Source of the DNA: Pukyongia sp.
Lineage (GTDB): Bacteria; Bacteroidota; Bacteroidia; Flavobacteriales; Flavobacteriaceae
Direction: 5' to 3'
DNA: 64,000 nucleotides
Assembly (NCBI GenBank): GCA_030148705.1
Contig: JASBSY010000006.1
Span: forward strand, 62,001-126,000
Shown here: positions 8,856 to 17,904 of the stretch, one piece after another
How the letters are laid out: every line of letters starts with the position of its first letter
How positions within the stretch are numbered: the first letter of the stretch is position 1
The notes under the pieces: model-generated
The model's input: the letters and a program-made list of their open reading frames with translations, nothing else
Told to the model about the DNA's origin: nothing
The model's database searches: none
Position numbers and translations under genes: made by a program

Positions 8856-9570
8856 ATCCATATTTGTCTGCTTCTGCCTGCTAAACGTTTCAGCTTCAGC
8901 GGCAGTTCTCGATTCAATTCAAATTCGTGTGGATTCCTCGCTGGTTGAAAAACGAGTTTTTTCCAACAACTTTGCGGAGAAGTACCGGGGAGATGAATTC
9001 GATTATACCTCCGTGGAAGGCGAAGCCCAGAATTTTATCTCAAGGGCTCTCGAATGGTTCTTTAATAAGCTGGGGGAGATTTTCGGATTTAAACTTAGCC
9101 CGGAAATGTACCAGATTGTCGAACTTATCGTGTATATAGCACTGGGAATACTTGTTCTTTACCTGGTTATCCGATTTATGATAGGCAGCTCGACCAACGC
9201 CGTTTTTTCGAGAAAATCGGCCGTTCTAAACCCACTGAACATCAGCGAAGAGCATATTGAAAATGTCGATCTTGACCAGTTGATACAACAAGCCCTGCGA
9301 CAGAGTGATTACCGACTAGCAATACGATATATGTACCTTCGGCTTTTAAAACAACTCTCCCGCGGACAACTTATCGAATGGCACTTCGATAAAACCAATA
9401 ACGATTATTATAAGGAAATTGAAGATCCTGCACTAAGGCGGGACTTTAAACAGGTTTCCTATCTATACGACCATATCTGGTACGGAGAGTTTTCGCTGGA
9501 CCAACCCGGATTTCACAAAGCAAAGGCAGATTTTGAACGTTTAACCAAAACGATTGCAGATGCTGGATAA
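8842..9570 (+). CDS. DUF4129-type membrane-anchored protein
   Basis: About 242 residues from a GTG at 8842; TTG at 8833 and GTG at 8836 are in frame too. GTG 8842 gives a normal signal peptide (MKKLRSIFVCFCLLNVSASA). A membrane helix lies around residues 95-115 (VELIVYIALGILVLYLVIRF). The C-terminal soluble part (ALRQSDYRLAIRYMYLRLLKQL and later YDHIWYGEFSLD) matches DUF4129, a domain found next to MoxR, DUF58 and DUF4350 genes and sometimes fused to transglutaminase domains. The role is unknown; the context suggests envelope maintenance. Confidence 0.8.
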   Translation: MKKLRSIFVCFCLLNVSASAAVLDSIQIRVDSSLVEKRVFSNNFAEKYRGDEFDYTSVEGEAQNFISRALEWFFNKLGEIFGFKLSPEMYQIVELIVYIALGILVLYLVIRFMIGSSTNAVFSRKSAVLNPLNISEEHIENVDLDQLIQQALRQSDYRLAIRYMYLRLLKQLSRGQLIEWHFDKTNNDYYKEIEDPALRRDFKQVSYLYDHIWYGEFSLDQPGFHKAKADFERLTKTIADAG

Positions 9571-10765
9571 ACGTTCACGGAACATATTATACATCTTTGG
9601 TGGGGTATTACTGCTTATCTTAATAACGGAAATTAGCAGACCGGTGCCCATAAACTGGATGCCCAGTTATACTGCAGATGATAAGATTCCATTTGGCAGT
9701 TATGTGTTTTTTGAAGAATTGGAGGAAGCATTGGGAACGGGTTCAGTTGAGAGAATTGAAAGCGATCCTTATGTTTTTCTCTCTGAAGGTCAAGAACGAA
9801 TCAATACATCCTACATTTTTATAAATGATTACCTGGATTTCGACGAACGTCAACTCGGGCAAATACTTCATTACGTTGAGAGCGGCAATACCGTGTTTAT
9901 GTCGGCTAATTATTTTGGCTCAAGGGTAGAAGATACCCTGGGTTTCTATGCTGAAATAGTTTACGACCAGACCACCCCAACGTTCAATGCCGAGCTGGAT
10001 CCGGAGTTTTTTAGTCCAGCCTTTAAAGCCGACACCTCCCTGACATTCAATAAAGGTGTGCGAAAGACAGTCTTTACCCGTATCGACACTTTAATGACCA
10101 GGGCTCTGGGCTACTATCAATCGGAAGCCCAAAATAAGGTTGAAAGCCTGAATTTTATTGAAGTTACCTACGGAAAAGGTAAATTCCTGATAAATACCTT
10201 ACCCGAAGCCTTTTCGAATTATTATATGCTGCAACCTCAGCATGCCTACACTGCAAACCTTATTTCCTTTATACCTTCGGCCGACCAGGTGTATTGGGAT
10301 AGTTACTTAAAGTCCGGTAAGCGGATCGTAACATCTCCCATGCGCTATGTTTTTAATCAGGATCCCCTTCGATGGGCTTATTACCTGCTTATCGTTGGTC
10401 TTATTCTGTATGTAATATTCAGGGCTAAACGCGAACAACGAATTATCGAAGTGGTAAAACCCCTTGAGAATTCCTCGGTCGATTTTACCCGTACCATCGG
10501 CCAGATGTATTTCCAACACCGGGATTACGGTAATATCATTGCAAAGAAGATAAATTATTTCCTCGAAATTGTGCGTTCGAAATTTTATCTTGACAGCTCG
10601 GTTCTCGATGAAGCATTCGCGGAAAAGCTCGCCTTAAAAAGCGGGAATAATGCGGAAAAGACAAAAAAATTGATCCGAAGCATCAATCACCTTAAAGCTA
10701 AGGCGATGCATTCGGAAGCCGATTTACTGGAATTAAATAAACTATTGGAAGACTTTAGAACTTAA
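9560..10765 (+). CDS. DUF4350 domain-containing membrane protein
   Basis: About 401 residues from ATG 9560; a TTG six bases upstream is also open. An N-terminal helix (ILYIFGGVLLLILITEI) anchors a long outer or periplasmic domain (~residues 30-260, with PFGSYVFFEEL and the VFMSANYF strand typical of DUF4350). A second helix around residue 275 (WAYYLLIVGLILYVIFRA) is followed by a cytoplasmic helical tail. DUF4350 has a distant glutamine-amidotransferase-like fold and is a standard MoxR-cluster member. It overlaps the DUF4129 gene by 11 bases and ends two bases before the MoxR gene. Confidence 0.82.
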   Translation: MLDKRSRNILYIFGGVLLLILITEISRPVPINWMPSYTADDKIPFGSYVFFEELEEALGTGSVERIESDPYVFLSEGQERINTSYIFINDYLDFDERQLGQILHYVESGNTVFMSANYFGSRVEDTLGFYAEIVYDQTTPTFNAELDPEFFSPAFKADTSLTFNKGVRKTVFTRIDTLMTRALGYYQSEAQNKVESLNFIEVTYGKGKFLINTLPEAFSNYYMLQPQHAYTANLISFIPSADQVYWDSYLKSGKRIVTSPMRYVFNQDPLRWAYYLLIVGLILYVIFRAKREQRIIEVVKPLENSSVDFTRTIGQMYFQHRDYGNIIAKKINYFLEIVRSKFYLDSSVLDEAFAEKLALKSGNNAEKTKKLIRSINHLKAKAMHSEADLLELNKLLEDFRT

Positions 10766-10767
10766 AT

Positions 10768-11763
10768 ATGGAAGAAACTCAAAACGACAATCCGTTGGAA
10801 TTTAGCTCGCGAATAGACCTTAGCAGGTTACAACAGGCGGTAGAAAAAATCAAGCACGAACTCGGGAAAGTGATCGTTGGCCAGCACGAGATGCTGGAAA
10901 TGCTAATTGTGTCTATACTGTCGGATGGGCACACGCTTATTGAAGGTGTACCGGGAGTTGCCAAAACGATGACCGCCAAACTATTGGCCAAAACCCTGGA
11001 TGTGGAATTCAGCAGGATTCAATTCACGCCCGACCTCATGCCCAGTGATATACTGGGAACTTCGGTCTTTAATGTAAAATCGAGTGAATTCGATTTTAAG
11101 AAAGGTCCGGTATTTTCCAATATCATTCTTATTGATGAGATCAATCGGTCGCCGGCTAAAACTCAGGCCGCCCTTTTCGAGGTAATGGAGGAACGTCAGA
11201 TCACCATTGATGGAATAAAATACGATATGCCACCGCCTTTCCTCGTATTTGCCACTCAAAACCCAATTGAACAGGAAGGGACTTATGCCTTGCCGGAAGC
11301 ACAGTTAGACCGCTTTCTCTTTAAGATAAATGTCCCTTATCCAAAACTTGAGGAAGAGATTCATATACTCGAACAGGCTCATAGCAGGGAAGATAAAGAT
11401 ATGATGGACGTGATCGAACCCGTGTTATCGGCTTCCGAAATAGCGGAATATCAGCAAACCATCAAGAAGATTCGTGTCGAACCACATTTGCTGAAGTATA
11501 TTGCTTCGATAATCGACAATACCCGTAATAATTCGAATTTGTATTTGGGAGCTTCTCCAAGGGCATCTCTTGCCATTATGAATACGTCTAAAGCACTTGC
11601 AGCCATGAATGGTCGGGATTTTGTAACACCCGACGATATAAAGCGAGTAGCCCCGAGTGTATTGAGACACAGAATGCTTTTAACTCCCGAGCGGGAAATG
11701 GAGGGTATTACAACAGACAAGGTGGTACAGCAAATCATTGAAACCATAGAGATTCCCCGTTAA
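10768..11763 (+). CDS. MoxR family AAA+ ATPase
   Basis: 331 residues, typical of the family. Walker A is GVPGVAKT (residues 60-67), and Walker B is IILIDEINRSPAKTQ near residue 120. The MoxR hallmark EVMEERQITIDG follows, then sensor FATQNPIEQEGTYALPEAQLDRF, and a C-terminal helical lid ending in the arginine-rich RVAPSVLRHR segment. MoxR ATPases act as chaperone-like remodelers, usually with a von Willebrand A or DUF58 partner. Here the DUF58 gene follows by one base, so the two probably work together. High confidence. Confidence 0.95.
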   Translation: MEETQNDNPLEFSSRIDLSRLQQAVEKIKHELGKVIVGQHEMLEMLIVSILSDGHTLIEGVPGVAKTMTAKLLAKTLDVEFSRIQFTPDLMPSDILGTSVFNVKSSEFDFKKGPVFSNIILIDEINRSPAKTQAALFEVMEERQITIDGIKYDMPPPFLVFATQNPIEQEGTYALPEAQLDRFLFKINVPYPKLEEEIHILEQAHSREDKDMMDVIEPVLSASEIAEYQQTIKKIRVEPHLLKYIASIIDNTRNNSNLYLGASPRASLAIMNTSKALAAMNGRDFVTPDDIKRVAPSVLRHRMLLTPEREMEGITTDKVVQQIIETIEIPR

Positions 11764-11764
11764 G

Positions 11765-13099
11765 ATGAAACAATTCTACAAAAGTCTATACCTGCAACAG
11801 CGATTCTTCCTGGTGGTTTTTTCACTGGTGGGACTCTTTGTTTTGGGCTATTTTTTTGAGAATCTGTACGAAACGGTAAAATTGTTATTCTACCTATTTC
11901 TAATACTCATTGTTCTAGACACCGTATTACTATATCGAAATAAGACCGGAATTAATGCCACGAGGATATTGCCTGAGAAACTTTCGAACGGCGATGTGAA
12001 TATTATTGAAATTGAACTAGTAAACAGGTATAAGTTTATTAGCAGCCTTAAGATAATCGACGAGTTACCGATTCAATGGCAAATAAGGAATTTTAAGATC
12101 GAGGCAGTTCTCAAACCCGGGCAGACCAGGAAATTCAACTACGAGGTGCGACCCACCGAACGGGGCGAGTATCACTTTGGGAACTTGAATATTTACAGCA
12201 GTACCCCTTTAGGCTTACTCGCGAGAAAACAGGTATTCGATTCGGAGGCCATGGTACCGAATTATCCGTCCTTTCTACAACTGAAAAAATACGATTTTAT
12301 AGCTTTTTCAAATAAGCTGAAGCTCTTCGGCTTAAAGAAGATAAGACGGATTGGCCATACGATGGAATTCGAACAAATAAAAGAATACACAACGGGCGAT
12401 GACGTTCGCAACCTAAACTGGAAAGCCACTGCCAAGCGAAATGAACTGATGGTAAATCAGTTTCAGGATGAAAAATCGCAACCTGTTTACTGCATAATAG
12501 ACAAAGGTCGGGTAATGAAAATGCCGTTTAATCATCTCAGTTTATTAGATTATGCTATCAACGCCACCCTGGTGATGAGCAACATTGCGCTGAAGAAACA
12601 GGACAAGGCAGGGATGTTCACCTTTTCCAGGAAAGTAGAAGACCGGGTGATCGCTCAGCGCAGAAGCTCCCAGATGAATCTGATCCTGGAAACCCTGTAC
12701 AACGTAACTACCGATTTCTCCGAAAGTGATTTTTCCAGATTGTATATCGACATCAAGCGAAGTGTAAAACAGCGCAGTTTGATGTTACTGTTTACAAACT
12801 TCGAAACCCTGGATTCCCTTCACAGGCAACTTGCCTATTTACAGGCAATCAACAAAACACATCTGCTGGTTGTAATCTTTTTTGAAAACACCGAATTAAA
12901 GGAGTTTGCCACCAAAAGTGCCGCATCCACGGAGGAAATTTTCGAAAAGACCATTGCCGAAAAGTTCCTCTATGAGAAGAAACTTATTGTAAACGAATTG
13001 CATAAATACGGCATCCATACCATATTGACAGCCCCTGAAGACCTCACGGTGAATACCATCAATAAATATCTCGAAATAAAAGCACGAGGCTTGATTTAG
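11765..13099 (+). CDS. DUF58 domain-containing protein
   Basis: 444 residues. Two hydrophobic segments near the start (residues ~14-32 and 37-55) anchor the protein. An immunoglobulin-like stretch (residues ~70-150) leads to the DUF58 core with its signature GDDVRNLNWKATAKRNELMV around residue 215, then a von Willebrand A-like fold (PVYCIIDKGRVM onward) whose metal-site serines are not canonical. This is the usual partner of the MoxR ATPase encoded directly upstream. It is the last gene of the six-gene operon. A stretch of ~140 bases separates it from oxyR. Confidence 0.93.
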   Translation: MKQFYKSLYLQQRFFLVVFSLVGLFVLGYFFENLYETVKLLFYLFLILIVLDTVLLYRNKTGINATRILPEKLSNGDVNIIEIELVNRYKFISSLKIIDELPIQWQIRNFKIEAVLKPGQTRKFNYEVRPTERGEYHFGNLNIYSSTPLGLLARKQVFDSEAMVPNYPSFLQLKKYDFIAFSNKLKLFGLKKIRRIGHTMEFEQIKEYTTGDDVRNLNWKATAKRNELMVNQFQDEKSQPVYCIIDKGRVMKMPFNHLSLLDYAINATLVMSNIALKKQDKAGMFTFSRKVEDRVIAQRRSSQMNLILETLYNVTTDFSESDFSRLYIDIKRSVKQRSLMLLFTNFETLDSLHRQLAYLQAINKTHLLVVIFFENTELKEFATKSAASTEEIFEKTIAEKFLYEKKLIVNELHKYGIHTILTAPEDLTVNTINKYLEIKARGLI

Positions 13100-13242
13100 C
13101 AACTGGTGGAAAGAGTCTCTACACACCTTAATCTCCAAACCTTGGTCTATTGAATACACAAGCATCCCGGGTTTAACTTTGGAAGGAGCGCCTATTCTAT
13201 AAATTTATTAAATAACTTCGTATATTAGTATAAATTTTCTAT

Positions 13243-14184
13243 ATGACGATCACACAACTTAAATATGTACTCGCTGTTGCGGAACACCGGAATTTCACGA
13301 AGGCTGCGGAGAAGACTTTTGTTACCCAGCCTACGTTGAGTATGCAGATTCAGAAGCTTGAAGAAGAACTCGATATACAGATTTTTGATCGAAGCAAGAA
13401 GCCCATTGAGTTAACTTCGGTTGGAAAAAAGATTGTAAACCAGGCAAGGAATATTGTAAATGAGGCCGAACGAATGCAGGATGTTGTTGACCAGGAAAAG
13501 GGAATAATAGGCGGTGAGTTTCATTTAGGCATCATACCAACGGTTATGCCCACCTTATTGCCGATGTTTCTGAGAAACTTTACAAAAAAATATCCCAAGG
13601 TTCAGCTAAAGATAGAGGAATTAACAACCGATGAGATCATTCAGCAGGTGCTCGAAGGTCATCTGGACGCCGCCATAGCCGCAACTCCGCTACATCATGA
13701 TAAGATTAAGGAGCGGGCCCTTTATTACGAACCCTTTGTGGGTTATATCCCTCCCAGTCACCGACTGTCTGGAAGGGAAAAGATTGAGCGAAACGACCTT
13801 GAGATCGACGATATATTGTTACTGGAAGATGGCCATTGTTTTCGCGACGGGGTGATCAACCTTTGCAAATCGTCCAAATTGAACCGTTCGATGCATTTTC
13901 AGCTGGAAAGCGGGAGTTTCGAAACACTTATAAAACTTGCCAATGAAGGAATGGGTATGACCTTACTTCCGTATTTGCACACTCTGGATATTACTGCGCC
14001 TCATAGTGCCAATTTGCGTTATTTTTCAGATCCTCCTCCGGCAAGGGAAGTTAGTGTGATATACAGTAAAAGTGAATTAAAGATGCACATCATAAATGCG
14101 CTCTACGATATGATATCAGGGGTTATTCGTGGTGCAATAGCCTTTCAGGACGTTAAAATTATTAGTCCGACAAAGCAAAATTAA
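13243..14184 (+). CDS. oxyR: OxyR-type LysR regulator, hydrogen peroxide sensing
   Basis: 313 residues. The N-terminal winged helix-turn-helix (residues ~1-60, FTKAAEKTFVTQPTLSMQIQKLE) is LysR type. The effector domain has EDGHCFRDGVINLC, which places cysteines at residues 199 and 208. These are the same positions and spacing as the redox pair that forms the disulphide in E. coli OxyR. The following SGSFETLIKLANEGMGMTLLP also matches OxyR. The protein therefore most likely activates peroxide-defence genes after oxidation. It is monocistronic and ends at a strong hairpin terminator. No catalase or peroxiredoxin gene is adjacent. Confidence 0.94.
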   Translation: MTITQLKYVLAVAEHRNFTKAAEKTFVTQPTLSMQIQKLEEELDIQIFDRSKKPIELTSVGKKIVNQARNIVNEAERMQDVVDQEKGIIGGEFHLGIIPTVMPTLLPMFLRNFTKKYPKVQLKIEELTTDEIIQQVLEGHLDAAIAATPLHHDKIKERALYYEPFVGYIPPSHRLSGREKIERNDLEIDDILLLEDGHCFRDGVINLCKSSKLNRSMHFQLESGSFETLIKLANEGMGMTLLPYLHTLDITAPHSANLRYFSDPPPAREVSVIYSKSELKMHIINALYDMISGVIRGAIAFQDVKIISPTKQN

Positions 14185-14193
14185 ATTAAAAAA

Positions 14194-14220
14194 AATCCCT
14201 CACGAGGAGGGATTAATATT
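14194..14220. terminator. Bidirectional hairpin terminator after oxyR
   Basis: Arms aatccctc (14194-14201) and gagggatt (14207-14214) pair perfectly around a five-base loop. A run of A residues lies on the left and an A/T tract on the right, so it can serve both oxyR and the minus-strand small gene that converges on it. Confidence 0.8.
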
Positions 14221-14413
14221 AGTTTAGAAGGATTAAACATTGATTTAATTGGGGGTTCTGTTTAACAAGAGCATCTACCCAAATCTTCAATTCCTCTATT
14301 TCGTAGGGAAGAAGCCTTTGCATCGCCTTTTTCAACTCTTTACAGAACAAATTTACATCAAAACTTACCTTTTTAAGGACGGCTTTGGTGTAATCAAACA
14401 TTGCTCTAGCCAT
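14219..14413 (-). CDS. Small conserved flavobacterial protein
   Basis: 64 residues (MARAMFDYTKAVLKKVSF at the start). It is mostly helical, with an alternating charged/hydrophobic pattern (LFCKELKKAMQRLLPYEIEELKIWVDAL) and no membrane segment. I recognise its start and core as the type of short hypothetical protein found widely in Flavobacteriaceae, but no function is known to me. It has its own AT-rich upstream region and shares the bidirectional terminator with oxyR. The coding pattern, ATG start and convergent terminator favour a real gene. Confidence 0.75.
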   Translation of the reverse strand: MARAMFDYTKAVLKKVSFDVNLFCKELKKAMQRLLPYEIEELKIWVDALVKQNPQLNQCLILLN

Positions 14414-14542
14414 AGTTAAACACTTTATAATTGGGTTAAGTAGTAATTTCTATAAGCGAAGATTTTAAAATTTGACTGCATGAAGATAACAAAAAAATCG
14501 ATACAATATTTCAATTTAGTCGAAAATTATCAACACTATTTC

Positions 14543-15007
14543 CTATAATCTGCTCATTTTCAATTTAACAGACCATTCGAAGGTGAATTTCGATACGGTA
14601 TCACCCTTGGAATCCTTTCCTACGGCCTGCATAATACAGCTCTCTCCCACTCTCGATTCCACCGCCCGATTTAAAGTGGCTTCAATTAGTTTACCGTCCT
14701 CACAGCTAAAGTTTATCCTGCCGCGTGCTTTTTTCTGAAAGCTGGAGGTATTGGAAGTGAGTAGCATGGAAAATTCACGTTCACTTTGTTTAATATAACT
14801 CATCACAAGAGCTCCGGTACTTAATTCGGCAGCCATTCCCTGCACAGCCCAAAACATGGACTTAAACGGGTTCTGATTGATCCAGCTGTACTTTACGCTG
14901 GTGCGACAATAGGTTTCGCTGAGGGCCTTTACCCGTACGCCACAAAAGTAAGCCGCCGGCAAGCGAAGCAATAAGTAAGTATTGATAGTAGTAGGTTTTA
15001 TGGGCAT
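14543..15007 (-). CDS. DUF4442 (hot-dog fold) family protein
   Basis: 154 residues from the preferred ATG at 15007; the frame stays open to 15064. MPIKPTTINTYLLLRLPAAYF gives the usual start of this family, followed by CGVRVKALSE and NPFKSMFWAVQGMAAELSTG, where the hot-dog helix lies. DUF4442 proteins are related to YiiD/thioesterase superfamily proteins and probably act on acyl-CoA or similar thioesters; the substrate is unknown. The gene stands alone between two intergenic regions. Confidence 0.85.
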   Translation of the reverse strand: MPIKPTTINTYLLLRLPAAYFCGVRVKALSETYCRTSVKYSWINQNPFKSMFWAVQGMAAELSTGALVMSYIKQSEREFSMLLTSNTSSFQKKARGRINFSCEDGKLIEATLNRAVESRVGESCIMQAVGKDSKGDTVSKFTFEWSVKLKMSRL

Positions 15008-15112
15008 TTGAAAGGATTTTAGGCTAAGATAATCAAATAATCCAGCACTATAATATGTTAACAAAATGTTAAATTACAGTACTATGCGTAACATAATACC
15101 TTCTTTTATACA

Positions 15113-15120
15113 TATATTTG
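15113..15120 (+). promoter_or_regulatory. Bacteroidota -7 promoter element for the PspC operon
   Basis: TATATTTG matches the TAnnTTTG -7 consensus of the phylum and ends 20 bases before the DUF4870 start codon. The -33 position lacks a clear TTTG. Just upstream, TATG-CGTAA-CATA (about 15083-15095) is a small inverted repeat that could be a PadR operator; this is a suggestion only. Confidence 0.5.
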
Positions 15121-15139
15121 CATAAGAAGATAAGCAATC

Positions 15140-15646
15140 ATGGAATCAAATCAATCAGAAAATCACAAACAGTTAGGTGCCTTGATACACCTCTCAACCT
15201 TTGCAAAGTTCTTTTTCCCTTTTGGAAATTTCTTTTTGCCATTACTTATTTGGTCGTTTAATAAGGAGAAACCATTTGTGGACGAACACGGGCGGCAGGC
15301 GATAAATTTTCAACTTAGCATACTGTTATATACCCTGACGATAGGATTATTGTGTATTCCGTTCTTTCTGATCTTTGCGACAGATTTTATAGCCCTTATA
15401 GAATCCATCGAGCATACCGTTAACGGATTGACGATTAACAGTATTACAAATATCACCGGCTTTATTGTTCTCTTCGGAATCGTAGCCCTGCTACTGTTCG
15501 GAATATTCATATTCGAATTGTACGCTGTTATTTCTGCTACCATGCATGCAGCCCGGGGACTATATTATAAATATCCGCTAAGCATACCATTTTTAAAAAA
15601 TAATTCACCAATAGAAAATCAATCAAATCATGAGCACTCTGTTTAG
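15140..15646 (+). CDS. DUF4870 domain-containing membrane protein
   Basis: 168 residues with three or four hydrophobic segments (about 20-45, 62-85, 100-135). The family signature HLSTFAKFFFPFGNFFLPLLIW and DEHGRQAINFQLS is present. DUF4870 proteins are small membrane proteins of unknown role. Here it opens an operon with a PadR repressor and a PspC-domain protein, which hints at membrane-stress response. The next small frame starts 17 bases before its stop. Confidence 0.88.
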   Translation: MESNQSENHKQLGALIHLSTFAKFFFPFGNFFLPLLIWSFNKEKPFVDEHGRQAINFQLSILLYTLTIGLLCIPFFLIFATDFIALIESIEHTVNGLTINSITNITGFIVLFGIVALLLFGIFIFELYAVISATMHAARGLYYKYPLSIPFLKNNSPIENQSNHEHSV

Positions 15647-15815
15647 TTTAGTTGTAGCCGTTGTTGCCAATCTGCTCACTATCATAGGTGTTCCTCAGGA
15701 TTCGCCAAGCGCATCAGGAGTTGAGATAATGAATTGTAAGCACTATGTACACAGCACTGACGCCCATTTCATTCTCAAAAACGAACAGTTATCTAAAAAA
15801 TCAATTAAAAGATGA
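15630..15815 (+). CDS. Putative small membrane peptide in the PspC operon
   Basis: 61 residues, not recognised. Residues 3-20 (LFSLVVAVVANLLTIIG) form one hydrophobic segment and the rest is polar and basic. It overlaps the DUF4870 gene at its start, and its TGA overlaps the PadR ATG (ATGA at 15812). This is the same coupling as between PadR and PspC, and it is the main reason to accept it. It could also be a chance frame. Confidence 0.45.
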   Translation: MSTLFSLVVAVVANLLTIIGVPQDSPSASGVEIMNCKHYVHSTDAHFILKNEQLSKKSIKR

Positions 15816-16150
15816 AAATCGAAAACACAAAAGCACAAATGCGAAAAGGAGTACTGGAGTACTGTATACTTTCCATCCTCAAGGACGGAGAGGCCTATAC
15901 TTCAGATATCCTGGAGACGTTGAAAGACGCAAAATTGCTTGTCGTTGAAGGAACCATCTACCCATTACTTACGCGCCTTAAAAATGCGGGGCTGCTTTCG
16001 TACCGATGGGAAGAATCCACCGGCGGACCACCGCGCAAGTACTACGAACTTACCGAAACAGGAAAACTATTTTTAAAAGAATTGAACACGACCTGGAGCG
16101 AATTGCAACAGGCTGTTAACATTGTAACCAGCGAAAATATTTCAAAATGA
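15812..16150 (+). CDS. PadR family transcriptional regulator
   Basis: 112 residues, the size of single-domain PadR repressors. The winged helix includes GVLEYCILSILKDGEAYTSDILE, then VVEGTIYPLLTRLKNAGLLSYRWEES and GGPPRKYYELTETG, the wing signature. A short C-terminal helix would give the dimer. It is coupled by ATGA overlaps to the genes before and after it. It probably represses its own operon; the ligand or signal is unknown, although PspC partnership suggests envelope stress. Confidence 0.93.
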   Translation: MKIENTKAQMRKGVLEYCILSILKDGEAYTSDILETLKDAKLLVVEGTIYPLLTRLKNAGLLSYRWEESTGGPPRKYYELTETGKLFLKELNTTWSELQQAVNIVTSENISK

Positions 16151-17880
16151 AAAAAACAGTAAACATAAATTTAGCAGGAACGTTCTTCCATATAGATGAA
16201 GACGCCTTTGCCAAACTACAACGCTATCTGGATGCGATAAGACGGTCGCTTACAGACCCGCAGGGCAGCGATGAGATTATCAGGGATATCGAAGCCCGGA
16301 TAGGAGAACTTTTTTCCGAAAAGATCGAAAGCAGTTCGCAGGTTATCTCTTTAAAAGAACTGGACGAGGTTATCGCTGTAATGGGACAACCCGAAGATTA
16401 TATGGTGGACGAGGAAATATTCGACGATATCCCGCCTGCTTCAAAAAAAGGAAAACGATCGTCCTATAAACAGTTGTTCCGGGATATCGATAATAAGTTC
16501 ATAGCAGGGGTATCCTCCGGATTAGGTCATTATCTCGGCTTCGATGCCATTTGGGTAAGACTCCTATGGGTACTGCTAACTATCTTTTCCAGCGGTACAT
16601 TTATCCTGATATATATCCTATTCTGGATCCTTGTACCTGCCGCTGAAACAACCTCACAAAAATTGAAGATGACCGGAGAACCGGTAAATATCTCCAATAT
16701 TGAAAAAAAGTTCAAGGAAGGATATGAAACTGTCGCCGATAAGGTAAAAAACGTCGACTATGACAAATACGGGAACAGAGTTAAAAGCGGAGCAACCGGT
16801 TTTTTCGAAACACTCGGTAATATCCTTCTTGCTATCTTAAAAATATTTGTCAAATTCATCGGTATCATTTTAATTATCGTTTCCCTGGCAACGCTTGTCG
16901 GACTAATAGTAGGCCTGTTCACCTTCGGGTCGGTCGACCTGTGGGGACAGGGAGAGGTAATGGATTATATCTCTGCAGTAGATACATCGAACGCACCGCT
17001 GTGGCTAATCTCACTACTAGTTCTCGGAGCAGTTGGTATTCCATTCTTCGTACTGTTCATCCTGGGATTGAAACTGCTTATCAGCAATCTTAAATCCCTT
17101 GGTACAACTGTTAAAATCAGTTTACTAATCCTCTGGATACTCTCATTAATAGGATTAGGTATTATAGGGGTTAGACAAGCCACTCAACAGGCTTATAATG
17201 GCGACTTTAATATTGAGAACGAGTTGCAGGTGTTTCCATCCGACACATTGATAATTAGTATGCGAGCCAACAGTCAGTACCACCACAGTGTGTACCGTCA
17301 CGGCGGCTTACAGATAGAATACGATGAAAATGGGGATAGGGTGATCTATTCGAACGATATCCGACTCATAGTCCGCTCCACCACCGACTCCATCGGGAAG
17401 ATCGTAGTTGAAAAGTCGGCACAGGGCAATAGTCACCTGGATGCCAGGGATAGAGCTGAAGCCATTCAGTACAATTATTCCCTTGAAAACGGAACCTTGT
17501 ATCTTGATGGGTATTTTGTTACCGATTTCAAGAATAAATATCGGGACCAGGAAGTAGACATAGTTGTCTATCTTCCCGAAGGTACAGTGTTGTACGCCGA
17601 TGACAATACTTATTCTTTTCATAGAAATGTTGCCGGTTACGGCGATATATTAAACAATGGAGATGAAGGGAGGCATTTGCTCATTACCAGAAATAAAACG
17701 CAGTGTCTCGACTGTCCGGAAAGAATTATCGATGCGGACGACACCTATGAAACCTCGGACTGGGAAGCAGAGGTTATTGAGAATCTATCGGATGACGAGC
17801 AGGTGGAATCTAATCAACTGCAGCGATCTGAAGAAGCCATGCCCGAAACCGATACCATTCAGAACAATCAAAACAATTAA
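16147..17880 (+). CDS. PspC domain-containing membrane protein with DUF4097/GIN-like tail
   Basis: 577 residues. The first ~105 residues are a soluble acidic region with a dimer-like helix (DPQGSDEIIRDIEARIGELF). The PspC domain follows (FIAGVSSGLGHYLGFDAIWVR, then two hydrophobic halves to about residue 165). Further membrane segments lie around 235-260, 285-310 and 320-345. The C-terminal ~220 residues are soluble and beta-rich (DTLIISMRANSQYHH onward) and end in an acidic tail with a CLDC pair. In Bacteroidota this long form takes the place of short PspC and pairs with PadR and GIN-domain proteins. It is coupled to padR by an ATGA overlap. Confidence 0.9.
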   Translation: MKKTVNINLAGTFFHIDEDAFAKLQRYLDAIRRSLTDPQGSDEIIRDIEARIGELFSEKIESSSQVISLKELDEVIAVMGQPEDYMVDEEIFDDIPPASKKGKRSSYKQLFRDIDNKFIAGVSSGLGHYLGFDAIWVRLLWVLLTIFSSGTFILIYILFWILVPAAETTSQKLKMTGEPVNISNIEKKFKEGYETVADKVKNVDYDKYGNRVKSGATGFFETLGNILLAILKIFVKFIGIILIIVSLATLVGLIVGLFTFGSVDLWGQGEVMDYISAVDTSNAPLWLISLLVLGAVGIPFFVLFILGLKLLISNLKSLGTTVKISLLILWILSLIGLGIIGVRQATQQAYNGDFNIENELQVFPSDTLIISMRANSQYHHSVYRHGGLQIEYDENGDRVIYSNDIRLIVRSTTDSIGKIVVEKSAQGNSHLDARDRAEAIQYNYSLENGTLYLDGYFVTDFKNKYRDQEVDIVVYLPEGTVLYADDNTYSFHRNVAGYGDILNNGDEGRHLLITRNKTQCLDCPERIIDADDTYETSDWEAEVIENLSDDEQVESNQLQRSEEAMPETDTIQNNQNN

Positions 17881-17904
17881 TCAAACAACAATAATCAAAC
17901 GATC